A stretch of 30,000 bases of DNA. It comes from Chrysomallon squamiferum. Lineage: Eukaryota; Mollusca; Gastropoda; Neomphalida; Peltospiridae. The stretch is taken from positions 8,084,632-8,114,631 of the forward strand of contig CM022678.1 of assembly GCA_012295275.1 (NCBI GenBank). Reading direction: 5' to 3'. A model generated the notes under the pieces. The model had not been told where the DNA came from and made no database searches. It worked only from the letters and a program-made list of their open reading frames with translations. Shown here one piece after another: positions 1 to 9,915 of this stretch. Positions within the stretch are counted from its first letter, which is position 1. Every line of letters begins with the position of its first letter. Made by a program: the position numbers and the translations under genes.

Positions 1-154
1 TGTTTGAAGAACCCGCCTCACGTGTTGCTAGACAAAGAAATCTCCAAACTAACAAAGGCTGGACATAGGATTTTTCTTGGCTCTCATCTGATTATTCTTA
101 TGCTCATTTTGGAGTTCGTCTTCTGAACGACTAGATTTACATTTATTTTGTCAT
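1..154 (+). promoter_or_regulatory. TRIB2: 5' leader of the Tribbles gene, with one upstream ORF
   Basis: This is the unique sequence in front of the TRIB start codon. It carries an E-box CACGTG at 19-24. An upstream ORF runs from ATG at 100 to TGA at 124-126 and encodes MLILEFVF; it ends 28 bases before the main start. In the main frame a TGA at 89-91 closes the reading frame with no other in-frame ATG after it, which supports the ATG at 155 as the protein start. I see no TATA box or clear transcription start, so the boundary between promoter and 5' UTR is unknown, and an upstream non-coding exon outside the window is possible. Confidence 0.6.
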
Positions 155-406
155 ATGAGCGTCTCACGTCCAAGGCCCAGACCGATTGTCGTGAGTCATG
201 GGCCAAGGAAAAAAGTTGATTTCGAACCACAACCTAACTTAGGAAATTTATCACCCGATTTACAACCAAATACACCTCCAGTCTTTCAAAGACCAACTTG
301 TGAAAATGTTCTAAAAATTGGAAAATACTTGCTGTTCGATCATCCTGAAGGTGGCGAAGTTTTTTCTGCTGTGAACAGTATCACTGGGGAAAACTTTATT
401 TGCAAG
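155..406 (+). CDS. TRIB2: Tribbles pseudokinase, coding exon 1 of 3 (residues 1-84)
   Basis: This exon encodes the start of a Tribbles-family pseudokinase, a scaffold that binds the E3 ligase COP1 and substrates or MEK rather than acting as an efficient kinase. Residues 1-51 form a proline- and basic-rich N-terminal region typical of the family. The kinase-like N-lobe begins with IGKYLLFDHPEGGEVFSAV. The exon ends with FICK, whose K84 is the counterpart of the beta-3 lysine (VCKVF in vertebrate TRIB2). The donor AAG|GTGAGT at 407 leaves phase 0. The start context (cat before ATG, A after it) is weak, but an upstream in-frame stop leaves no better start. The reading frame runs on beyond the donor to a stop near 451, so that tail is intron read-through. 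Confidence 0.95.
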
Positions 407-1842
407 GTGAGTTGTTTGAACTTCAAGTTCATTGTGTATTGGGGTAATTAGTTTCGCCAGGTAATGCAGGTAACCTGCTAAACTCGATTAGCATGTTTGT
501 GAAAACTCGTAACAACGTTTAAAGAATGTACTAATTAGCAGAGTTCATTAACAAGTGAAACTAATGAGACACTGCATAATTTTCTTTTGTCAATATAATG
601 TATTATATATATATATATCTTTTGAAGGTATTTTGTTGTGATTAATTTTGTTTAAAACATAGTATGCAGTAGCACTATTATTATTATTATTTTATTTTTT
701 ATAATAATTATTGTTATTTAAACTCAGGGATACATACTGTTTTAATGTTGAAGAGTTTCTGACAAATGCATTAAACATTTTGCTTGAAAAAGTCTTACAA
801 CAGTCACAGAAGCATTGTAAATTTGTAAAAAAAACACAAAAAAACAAAACAAGCCTTAAACCAAGAGGTTCCAAGTATTACAAATAACTTTTTTGTTGAT
901 GTCACTCTCAGGTGGTAATTTTTCAATTCCATAGAATTTAAGTTTACATAAAGAAAATTATTTTGAACTGATCGTGAACTCTCCCTCAATCCTAAACATT
1001 AACTCTAACCCCTAAAGCACTGGGCCATACATCATATCAGCTTCTGATATAAATTGCGAAATATGTTTCCGTTTAAGAAATTTCTATTTCTGATGAGTGA
1101 TACTTAATGATTTTCCCATGATGACACATTTCTGTTCATGCTAAATTTAACCCCAAGAGTGAAAATGTTTATTTTATTGTTATATACATTCATAAACTGT
1201 TGTTTTAGATAAGAACTAAAAGGGAAGAAAAATGGCAATTTTAAGTTGTATAGGAATTTAATTCACGTTCATGCCATTTTTATTTATATTCAAAATTGAA
1301 TGATTGAAATGTTTATATGCTCAGTTGGTAATGTCCCTCCAATTTGGCATTTGTATCTACCTCTAGATTTTACTACTGTTGTTATTGTTTATGTATGTGT
1401 GTTTGTGTATATATACATATACATACATATATATATATATGTAAGAGACAGAGAGATTGTTTCATTATACCTAAACCTAAATGTCACTGATTTACTGAAG
1501 AAACTAACTCCAAAAGACTGGCTACAGCTTTCATCCTGAATGCTGGAGTACTTAGAAATAACTATATATATGTGTATATGTATATGTAAAAGCACTCTGA
1601 TGTACAATATAAGTTTATACCAGTATAGTGTGTCTGTATTTGTGTACATATTTAATTAATTACACATACAAATCAGTGAAGCAGACGCCTGATGCACAAA
1701 CATATGTTTTCTAAAGAAACACAAATTTTAAAGGTCAATAATAACAAATGTTAAATTTTATTGTGAAAATAAACTACGCAGTTAAAAGTTTTGCTGATTT
1801 TTTTCTTAAATAATTAGCTCTTGCATGAATAGTGAACATAAT

Positions 1843-1846
1843 AGTA

Positions 1847-1902
<56 letters not shown>

Positions 1903-1971
1903 CACCCAAAAATAATTTAACAATAAGAATAAGAATCACAAGAAAAGGTAAATAAATTATGAGGAATAATA

Positions 1972-2001
<30 letters not shown>
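1843..2001. repeat. (TAA)n microsatellites in TRIB intron 1
   Basis: Two runs of the TAA trinucleotide, at about 1843-1899 and 1970-2001, are separated by 70 bases of AT-rich sequence. The left edge begins with TAG interruptions. They form part of the wider TAA/TTA trinucleotide expansion seen throughout this window. Confidence 0.95.
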
Positions 2002-2002
<1 letters not shown>

Positions 2003-2319
2003 ATACTAATATGTATAAGTATGTACGTGTCTGATGAAAGCACAGTGACTGTAAAGAAACCAGATAAACTGAAACTTGACGTTTAGATAGGTAATTTGTA
2101 TACAGGGTGTAACCTTGTTGCAAAATGATGAAAACATGACACACCCACTTTTATGTAGAGCGTTTGTTTATCTTGTACACTGGGTTTGTTATCTTTACAT
2201 GGTACTTGAGTAACCTGTACATGGAATTCTGTATTCAGTAATAAATAATATTAAAATCACGATGATTTTGTTTTCTTAAGGTTGTTAACAATTTGAAAGA
2301 GTGCACAAAATATTGATGC

Positions 2320-2361
<42 letters not shown>
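2320..2361. repeat. (AC)n microsatellite in TRIB intron 1
   Basis: An uninterrupted AC dinucleotide tract of about 42 bases, 240 bases upstream of the exon 2 acceptor. Confidence 0.97.
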
Positions 2362-2362
<1 letters not shown>

Positions 2363-2601
2363 GTTCATCCTACACTGAGATGCATCATAAACACAATGAC
2401 CAAATGTAGAGAAGAGATTTCATAGATTTTTTTTTCAGTTAAGATTAAGAAAGAACATTCAGATTTGAAAACAAGAAAGTTACAATTACTATGTAATTTG
2501 TTATTACATAAAATGAAAATGTGCCTTTTTTTTTTTTTTTAAATGTATTTGTTAGTATATTTTGCCCACAAAATAAAAAAAATTAAATTTTGTTTTGACA
2601 G

Positions 2602-2894
2602 GTATTTGAAGTGAGACGTTACAGAGATATTCTTTCCGCTTACTGGCAAGTTGACAGCCACGAACACATCAATTCGCTGTCTGAAATAATCCTCGGTCGA
2701 ACAAAAGCGTATGTTTTCTTTGAAAAGAACTATGGCGACCTGCATTCGTACGTTCGACAGAAGAAAAGATTGAAAGAAGAAGAAGCAGTGCGCCTCTTCC
2801 GGCAGATTCTTTCGGCAGTCGAGCATTGCCATAACAACGGAATTATTCTGCGTGATCTCAAACTGCGAAAATTTGTCTTCAAGGACCAAGCCAG
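2602..2894 (+). CDS. TRIB2: Tribbles pseudokinase, coding exon 2 of 3 (residues 85-182)
   Basis: This exon encodes the rest of the N-lobe, the hinge and the catalytic-loop region. It starts with VFEV directly after K84. It then carries EHINSLSEIILGRTKAYVFF (residues 105-124), the hinge EKNYGDLHSYVR, an alpha-E segment ending HCHNNG, and LRDLKLRKFVFKD at 167-179. The HRD motif of active kinases is LRD here, as in TRIB proteins, and D169 and K171 are kept. The acceptor is TTTTGACAG|GTA and the donor CCAG|GTAAAT, giving phase 0 in and phase 2 out; R182 is split across intron 2. The reading frame also opens earlier, but without coding similarity upstream of 2602. The exon shows ordinary base composition, in contrast to exon 3. 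Confidence 0.96.
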
Positions 2895-3490
2895 GTAAAT
2901 TTGATTAAAAAAAAAAAAAAAAAAAAAATAATCTTTGGTTTTGTTTGTCTTTATAATCTTTTATAAATATTCTAAATGTACAAATCTGAGCAAGAATGTT
3001 GATGAGAGTGTAATGGTATTTAATATTTTTCTTCAACTAAATGACTTGAGTGATACTAGATTAGTTTACACACACACACACACACACACACACAAATTGG
3101 GCTTAAATTTTGAGGAATGTTTATGAAGATTGCTTTCTTTTAATTCAATAAAAACGTAATAAATCTGACAGTAACTGAAGCAAAAACTTTACTTGCAGTC
3201 CCCATAGCTGTAGTTCAGTCAACATTTTGCAGTAACAAAAAATGGCAGGATTTTAACGATTATTACTGAACTTAATTTTCATTCCTGCAAAACATCAATA
3301 TATTTCACGTTTTGCTTCAAATTTGCAGTTTCTAGTTTCTCTGCTCCAAAATAATCTCCCGTTTAATTTTAACTCGTCCATCGGATACGTAGTGCAGGCT
3401 CAGATAACATGACACAGCAAATCTGAACATATCTCAGCGTGTCACTTTGTGTGATTGTCACTTGACTGGGTGGGGCCATTATATATATAA

Positions 3491-3502
<12 letters not shown>

Positions 3503-3553
<51 letters not shown>
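3503..3553. repeat. (AG)n microsatellite
   Basis: An uninterrupted AG tract of about 50 bases, preceded directly by a (TA)n stretch at about 3481-3502. It is a homopurine mirror repeat within TRIB intron 2. Confidence 0.97.
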
Positions 3554-3558
<5 letters not shown>

Positions 3559-3769
3559 AGATTGTGTTGATCTGTCACCATGAGACATTTTCACAGACTA
3601 ATGTGTTGACTTAAAGTAAGAACTGTGACTGAGCAGGTTTAATAATTATATTGAGTAGAAAATCAGTTTGTGAAGTGTGTTGTACATACACAAGCAATCT
3701 TGTATTCTGGGATGTAATGGTTTGAGATAGTAGAGTTAATATTGTTATAAATGCTCTTTTTACTCCTTT

Positions 3770-4153
3770 TTTAAATTTTTGTTTATTTACTATTATTTAT
3801 CTATGTATCTATTTTTACTGTTATTTATTATTATTTGTTACTATTTGTATTATTACTATTATTGTTAATTATTTTTCTTACTGTTTTTGTTTATAATTTA
3901 TTGAAATTTTTACTGTTACTGCAGTTATAATTATGATGATGATTATTATTATTAATTATCTTAATTTTTTTTTATTACTATTTGTGACTATTTGTATTTA
4001 TTGTTATTATTAGTATTTGTTAAAATCATTATTGTTATTGATGTTATTATCATTATTCTTATCATATTCTTCTTATTCTTCTTATTATTAGTATTATGAT
4101 TTTTATTATGATTCTTCTTCTTATTATTATTATTATGATTATTGTTACTATTA

Positions 4154-4196
<43 letters not shown>

Positions 4197-4245
4197 GATT
4201 ATTGTTATTGTTATTGTTATTGTTGTTATTACTACTACTACTGTT
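3770..4245. repeat. TTA/ATT-rich degenerate trinucleotide array abutting the exon 3 acceptor
   Basis: The array is made of T-rich trinucleotides (TTA, ATT, GTT, with ACT at the right end). It is purest at about 4156-4195 and becomes ACTACTACTACTG just before TTTCTTTCAG. It is translated in several frames as low-complexity I, N or Y runs, which are not genes. Its right end lies within about 15 bases of the exon 3 acceptor. Confidence 0.93.
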
Positions 4246-4253
4246 TCTTTCAG

Positions 4254-4731
4254 GACACATCTGCGACTTGATGGTTTGGAGGATGCCGTTGTGCTGGATG
4301 AGGAGGCCAACGACCTGATGACGGACAAACACGGGTGCCCCGCCTACGTGTCGCCCGAGATTCTCGGCGCCAGTGGCAGCTACTCGGGGAAGGCAGCGGA
4401 CGTGTGGAGCCTGGGGGTGATGCTGTACACGATGCTGGTGGGGCGGTATCCGTTCCACGACTCGCAGCCGCTGGCGCTGTTCGGTAAAATCAAACGTGGA
4501 CAGTTCTCCATTCCCGACTCGGTGGCGCCGAGGGCGAAGTGCCTGCTGCGCAGTCTGCTGCGCCGCGAGCCCGGGGAGCGCCTGTCGGCCGGCGAGATCT
4601 CCCAGCACCCCTGGCTGAAACGCCACGGGTGTGGTGGGGGTGCGTGTGGGCGTGGCAGTCCCCGGGGGACGTCCGATCAGACGGTGCCGGACGTCCCTTG
4701 CGTCGACGATGCTGACAGTTTTTACTTCTAG
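4254..4731 (+). CDS. TRIB2: Tribbles pseudokinase, coding exon 3 of 3 (residues 182-340, stop TAG)
   Basis: This exon encodes the C-lobe and the signalling tail. [10 protein letters not shown] (184-193) places GLE where active kinases have DFG, a Tribbles hallmark. [12 protein letters not shown] (208-219) is the APE region, followed by [20 protein letters not shown] and [14 protein letters not shown] and QHPWLK (299-304) close the C-lobe; the HPW segment lies where the MEK1-binding motif of vertebrate TRIBs sits. A short glycine-rich linker (306-321) leads to the COP1-binding motif DQTVPDV (323-329; DQLVPDV in human TRIB2). The protein of 340 residues matches the family length (human TRIB2 has 343). 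This exon is far richer in GC and CpG than exons 1 and 2: 38 of 60 bases are G or C at 4381-4440, against 28 of 60 at 2641-2700. Confidence 0.97.
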
Positions 4732-5245
4732 ACAGTAAAAAATGAAATGTTGTCGCTGGTTTTTAAAAAAAACTCGTTTGTGACCATCTCTTTTTTTTTT
4801 TTTTTTTTTAATTTAATTTAATTTAATTTAAGTTTTGGTTCTTAAAAAAGAAAAAGAAAAAATTCCGAATTAAGATCAGATATTTGAGGAACAAACATTT
4901 TTGTTTTTGACGAAGAAGAAGAATTACATTTCTGTTTGCTCAGGAAGGAAAGAAAGATAGAAGTGAAGTTTTATGACTGTTTGAAGTTTTTGAACCATCA
5001 CAGACTTGGGGGAGAGGAGGGAGAAACAAAACAAAATGTGATCTTGTTATGGAAGATGGATACCAGAAACTGTGGGAAAGTCTTCGTGCTCCCTCCATGG
5101 TGTACATTTCCCCCCCTCATCCATTGCTTTGGTGTCAGAGAATTGACGTGTTTGTGTGTCGTGTGTGGTCTTAAGCTGCCAGAATGAAGCTGTTGGTGAA
5201 AATGTGTGATGCTGTTGTTGTGTGAATAAAACTTTCATCACGTTT
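4732..5245 (+). other. TRIB2: Probable TRIB 3' UTR
   Basis: This sequence follows the TAG stop and runs to about 15 bases past the AATAAA at 5225-5230. It contains a poly-T tract at about 4791-4810 followed by ATTTA-like AT repeats (4810-4830), then ordinary unique sequence. The small reading frames at 4936-5187 and on the reverse strand lack recognisable features and are most likely UTR chance frames. The cleavage site itself is inferred. Confidence 0.7.
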
Positions 5246-5262
5246 GTGTAGATGGTGTGTGT
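5225..5262 (+). terminator. TRIB2: Poly(A) signal with GT-rich downstream element
   Basis: AATAAA at 5225-5230 is followed within 12-32 bases by GTTTGTGTAGATGGTGTGTG. This is the standard arrangement of hexamer plus GU-rich downstream element for cleavage and polyadenylation. It sits 494 bases after the TRIB stop codon. A second AATAAA at 7508-7513, also followed by GT-rich sequence, could serve as a distal alternative. Confidence 0.75.
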
Positions 5263-5333
5263 ATGTATTTAAGCCAGTGTTTGTGAGCGTGTGACTGTAA
5301 CTGTTTTAAGTTTCTGGGTGTTGATCTGTCTGT

Positions 5334-5365
<32 letters not shown>

Positions 5366-6758
5366 TTGATACAAGACTTCACAATCACATAGGGCTGTAG
5401 TCACATAACAGTGATGTGAATCTAGTACAATCGCTGCAATTCAAACAAAATTTAAAAAAAAAAAAGAAAAAAAAAAAAAAACATTCTGCTGTGAATTTCT
5501 TTCTTCAAAATCAACACAGTTTTAAAAAAAAACGTCTTTGAAAAGTCGCACGTTGTGATAAACTCGTAATTCAAACTTCATGCTAAACGTCTGCCATTGC
5601 CCGCCATGCGGCATCTCCATGGTAACTGAACACTGCATACAGGAGGCTCTAGGTTCGTTACTGTTAACCCTTTTGCTGTTGGTGTTCACCTAGCTTTTTG
5701 GATAGGAACCAAAAACTGTAAAAGCAGATGTGGATTACTGAAGTTAGTGAAAGGGATACATACATTTTATATATATATATATATATGTATGTATATGTAT
5801 AAGTATATATGTGTGTGTGTATATATATATATATATAGAACTAACAAAACAACAACAAAAAGTACTTGGCCTACCCCATCAAAAAAAAATGGCAGAAAAT
5901 ATGTTTATTTTCGGTTAAATGTTGTAAGTACTTCATCATTGTAACCATGGCAACATACTGATCTGTACATAACAAATCATACATTTTTTCTTTACAAGAA
6001 TTCTGCAGGTGTATTTGTTGTTTATGAGGCAAAGTGCCGAAGTTTCATATTACAAAGTTTTTCTTAATCTAAACTGTGAAAACTGACACATCAGAGATAG
6101 GTAGGGAGTCATCTGTTAATAAGAAGTACAAAATATTTTTGTTACTTATTTTTTTAAATTTTAAAGGAAATAATTTTAATTTGTTCTCTGCTATAAAGTT
6201 TAATTTAGTTTTAACTGAGCCAGTAAAAACTAGAAGAATAGTGAAATAGAGATATAAAAAAAAGTCACGGAAGTTTAAATAAAAGATTGTATTAAAAGGG
6301 TGTTTCAGAAAACATCTTGTTAAAGGCTTTTCCTTTCAGTTTCACTTTAACAGTACCTCATGTTAAATCTTACTTTCACTTTAGCCCTTATGCTGAAGTT
6401 TAACTTTCATTTTCACTTTTACAGAGGGCATCAGGGAACGAAAGAGGTAAATGGATATAAATTGACTAAAATTATATTGCTTTTCAAAAATTTATTGTGA
6501 TAAGTTGAAAACACAAGAGGTAATATTTCTTTTGGCTATGGTTGTGAGGTGAAAAAATAAATGTGTTTTAATATCCACTTTATAATGTATTAAAATCTTT
6601 GAACGTCAAATACCATCCAGAACACAAAAGAACAATGATTAAAAATGTTTTCAACACTAACTGAATAATCTCTTGGAAGAAAAACGTTTACAAATATTGT
6701 ATTTATTGATGTGTGTCATGAAAGGAGTACATTTCTTTTCTTTTATTTATTATGTCTG

Positions 6759-6792
<34 letters not shown>

Positions 6793-7618
6793 TGTTTATT
6801 AAATAAATGTATGTTAATCTTGGGGAAATTTAAAGAAATTTCTCAACGCAAGATCTTTAGCTAATTTGTAAAAAGCTCATGAAATGAGCTGAATAGATTT
6901 CTTTATTTTCTCGTAATAGCAGATCCCAAAAAGAGTGGAGGATTTAAAATTTTGTTGTTACGCTTCTAGTAAAGACAGTTCTGAGAAATGGTTGTAGCAT
7001 TTAGTCTCGTCGTTTTATTAATATTGAAAAAAAAAAAAAAATAATAATAATTCGTTAAATATATTTCAGTAAATTGCCATTTGTTATTTTTTGTAGGAAG
7101 AGAAGAAATGACACATATAAGCTTTTTTTTATTTTATTTAGTCTGACATTTGAAAATTATAAACTAAAATAATAAAACAGTCGAGCATGAAAAATACTAA
7201 CTTTATAATCGAGGATATTTTTTATGTTACATCACACATCACCACCCTACCCTTTCTCTCCTTTTTGGATCCTCCCTAGATTTAACTTAATGTTACTGTA
7301 AGTGAAAGTCTAGTGACTTTTTTTTATTATTATTTATTTTTCTGTTTTTTTTTCCTCCCATTTCTTTGTGTCTGGCAAAATTCTTGGTTATACATTTTCT
7401 GTGAATGGTATTAATTTATCCCAGTTTGTTACAGTTGATGGCGTTGTGCACCCCCTTTGCCGTGTGCGAAGTTGTGGTTGTGGAATGCCGTTGCTCTGTT
7501 TAAAGTGAATAAAAAATATAGTTGGAAAAAATGTGAAATGTTTGTTGTGTTTCCCATAATCCTGTTTATCTGTGTATCTGTATATCAGTCTGGATCAGGC
7601 ATACATAAACCTTTTATT

Positions 7619-7619
<1 letters not shown>
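5263..7619. other. Intergenic or distal 3' UTR sequence, no gene seen
   Basis: AT-rich unique sequence with short repeats: (GT)n at about 5337-5365, poly-A near 5453-5480, (TA)n/TATG at about 5767-5837 and poly-T at 6763-6789. Two X-box-like palindromes lie at 5613-5626 (ATCTCCATGGTAAC) and 5941-5954 (GTAACCATGGCAAC). Near the right end, AATAAA at 7508-7513 with a following TGTTTGTTGTGTTT could be a distal poly(A) signal. The reading frames here are short and have no recognisable domains. Confidence 0.7.
5941..5954. promoter_or_regulatory. X-box-like palindrome GTAACCATGGCAAC
   Basis: The sequence fits the RFX-family X-box pattern (GTNRCC, short spacer, RGYAAC) on both strands. It lies 1.2 kb downstream of the TRIB stop codon. 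A weaker relative, ATCTCCATGGTAAC, lies at 5613-5626. Function is inferred from motif shape only. Confidence 0.4.
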
Positions 7620-7649
<30 letters not shown>

Positions 7650-7684
7650 TTATTTATTCTGTCTCTGTCCCTAGTTTCATTTAT

Positions 7685-7750
<66 letters not shown>
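7620..7750. repeat. Two (CT)n microsatellites
   Basis: CT dinucleotide tracts occupy about 7620-7648 and 7686-7750, separated by unique sequence with TTTA units. Translated they give only Ser-Leu runs, which are not proteins. Confidence 0.97.
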
Positions 7751-7754
<4 letters not shown>

Positions 7755-8611
7755 AATTTTATGGCAGTTTTTTTTTAACAGACCTCCAGTTCAATCCTTT
7801 GGACCATTTCCTAATATAACCACTGCTCACCAAATTACAATTTTTTTGTTTTTTTTGTTTGGTATATCTTGTATAATTATACAGATTAGCAGTAAGCAGT
7901 CCTTTATACACACCTTCCCAAAGTTGGGGAAAGGAAACAAATAAATACACTGGTTGGGATAGAAAACAATTCACTTTTCCATCATTTGTTCTAACCAACA
8001 CGTTGTTATTACTGACAACTGAATACTGCACTCTGATTTAATCTGTTATTTGTTGAAACTTGATGATGGGCATTTTTGAAAAATAATAAATATAACTGAC
8101 AATTCTCTGTTAGTGTCATACGAAAATGCACAAGAGATTAATTTAGTTTATTTTTAAAAGTAAAAAAAATTAAAAAAATATATATATATATATATTTGCC
8201 CTTAAAGCCTGGGGAAAAACAAATACCCCCCCCTCAACATACACGCAAACTGTACTTTGTCACGACGTTTGGTTATTAATACTCAAAATGTGTTATTACG
8301 CAATTTGTTTATCATTTCCTACCGAAGTGCTGGGGAAGGGGGGATAATCACATGAACACGATAACGTCAGCATGAGTGGTATTGCGCAATCTCGTTTAAC
8401 CTTTTGTTTCGCCTGCTGACATTTTTCCTTCCTAAATTACCTGCTGACAATCTAAGTATAAATGTAACCGAATCAGTAAGAGGAAAACTGAAAATCGGAT
8501 ATATCGCAGAAGGAAAAAAAAAATAAGAAAAAAAAAAGATGATCTTATTAGTCTGTAGTAAAGAAAATGTGTGACTATTGGTATCAACATAGCTCCATGT
8601 ATTAAAAATTA

Positions 8612-8647
<36 letters not shown>

Positions 8648-8695
8648 AAAATTAAAGTAAAATTATATTTTGAAAAAGAAAAAAAATATCGTCAG

Positions 8696-8699
<4 letters not shown>
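7751..8699. other. Unique AT-rich spacer with poly-A tracts, no gene seen
   Basis: A minus-strand open frame at 7759-8031 has ordinary-looking composition but no recognisable domain, no clear splice sites and no start context, so I do not call it a gene. Other contents: (TA)n near 8178-8194, C-run islands near 8226-8233, poly-A at about 8615-8645, and A-rich sequence up to the (GA)n tract. Confidence 0.6.

Positions 8700-8781
<82 letters not shown>
8700..8781. repeat. (AG)n microsatellite
   Basis: An uninterrupted homopurine AG tract of about 82 bases, following the poly-A rich stretch around 8615-8645. Confidence 0.97.
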
Positions 8782-8783
<2 letters not shown>

Positions 8784-9525
8784 GCCTAAATATTATACTT
8801 CTTCTTCTTCTTTAGGTTTTTAATTTGTTTTTATTTCAGTAAAACTTGTCAGCACTTGCAGACGACACAAACCCAGAGTAAACATCATCTTGTTAACATG
8901 GTGTTATTTTCAAGTACCTTTAAATCACATTTCACAATTCAAACCGCTGTAGTTAATCGTGTCTTGAATTTCAACTTCAGAAAATTAGTCACACCTGTAC
9001 GATGCGTTTACAACCTGATACACTGATACTAAATACACGATGTAGTATTAGCAGATGTACTGGTTGGTCGAAGGGACATAACTCGTTCCAAAATTGTATA
9101 AAAAAAAATAAAAAAATGTGTTTTTTGCTTATAAATAAACTCGCTCGATCTAAATCGTTTGCTCTTTCCATAGGTAATGGATGATCGAAGGGAAATAACT
9201 CTAACAAACCTTAAATTTGTTTATAGTTAACAAGTTATTGTTCGATCTTAAACAGACACATGTATAAGCATACACAAACACACGCACGCACACTCATTAT
9301 AATTATTAGGAATCCACACACTCGCAAACGTCTGTGCGCAGAACGAGAAAGATAATTTTCATTTACATAGAATTTATTAATTATTTTATTTATTCATGTC
9401 AGAGTTTGATGCCTGCCTAGGTTTTGGTTTGTTACGAATACGTTTCACACTGAATTTGATATAAAAAAATAAAAACAAAAATTATCTGACCGATCCGAAA
9501 TATGCAACTGGCAGAATGAGTTTAT

Positions 9526-9530
<5 letters not shown>
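8782..9530. other. Unique spacer containing two copies of a dispersed mollusc-type motif
   Basis: The motif GGTCGAAGGGACATAACTCG at 9065-9084 recurs as GATCGAAGGGAAATAACTCT at 9183-9202, about 118 bases apart and on the same strand. Sequences of this form (AAGGGA-ATAACTC) are, as far as I know, widespread in molluscan genomes. A degenerate inverted match (AGTTATTTCCCTTT) lies at about 29378-29391. The rest is AT-rich sequence with a CA-rich patch near 9250-9295. No gene is seen. Confidence 0.55.

Positions 9531-9617
<87 letters not shown>
9531..9617. repeat. (TC)n microsatellite
   Basis: An uninterrupted homopyrimidine tract of 87 bases. On the reverse strand it is the source of Arg-Glu runs that look like ORFs but are not genes. 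Confidence 0.97.
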
Positions 9618-9620
<3 letters not shown>

Positions 9621-9915
9621 ATGTATGTATTTGTGTTTTATGCATATGTGTATATATATATATATATATGTTTGCGTGTACGTTTCGTATAAAAATGTAT
9701 GTATGTATTTTAGGACAAAATATTCTCTGCGTTTGATAAGACTCTGCACGCTGACAGTATTCGAAGTCCAATCACGACGCCACAGACTCCGACAAAACCC
9801 CGTCTGATGCTCGCACTCCAACCACGACCTCACAATCGATGGTATACAACGACGTCAAAACAACATTAACAGAGAGCAACCACTGCTTGCACGACGTTGT
9901 TTGTTGTTCCTTTAG
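9618..9915. other. Short unique segment, no gene seen
   Basis: TATG and TA repeats at about 9619-9670 lead into about 200 bases of fairly balanced sequence containing several CGs (for example around 9720-9900). I could not find a coherent coding frame with splice sites. Confidence 0.5.

Larger units (their letters stand above)
407..2601 (+). other. TRIB intron 1 (2195 bp, phase 0), repeat-filled
   Basis: The intron has donor GTGAGT and acceptor TTTTGACAG. It is AT-rich and contains a (TA)n tract near 606-620, mixed TA/TG repeats around 1385-1440 and 1560-1590, (TAA)n at about 1843-1899 and 1970-2001, a (CA)n tract at 2320-2361 and a poly-T run at 2527-2540. Just inside the donor, 459-479 holds two CAGGTAA-type motifs (CAGGTAATGCAGGTAACCTGC). 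I see no credible coding exon. The short reading frames on either strand are AT-driven or made of repeats. Confidence 0.9.
2895..4253 (+). other. TRIB intron 2 (1359 bp, phase 2)
   Basis: The donor is GTAAAT and the acceptor TTTCTTTCAG. Contents in order: poly-A at 2907-2928, a short (AC)n at 3068-3095, AT-rich unique sequence with no gene, (TA)n then (AG)n at 3503-3553, and from about 3770 to 4245 a long impure TTA/ATT-type array. The array runs right up to the acceptor, so the polypyrimidine tract appears to be built from repeat sequence. Confidence 0.92.

Noticed and set aside
3988-4626. Long minus-strand frame opposite TRIB exon 3 continuing into poly-Asn/Lys
   Set aside because: It is the shadow of the GC-rich TRIB exon plus a translated TTA array. 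The + strand encodes clear Tribbles motifs.
7759-8031. Minus-strand 90-codon frame with ordinary composition
   Set aside because: No domain, start context or splice partner visible. Could be a decayed repeat or chance.
9522-9833. Minus-strand frame with long Arg-Glu runs
   Set aside because: It is a translation of the (TC)n microsatellite and flanking TATG repeat. No start context, domain or splice evidence.
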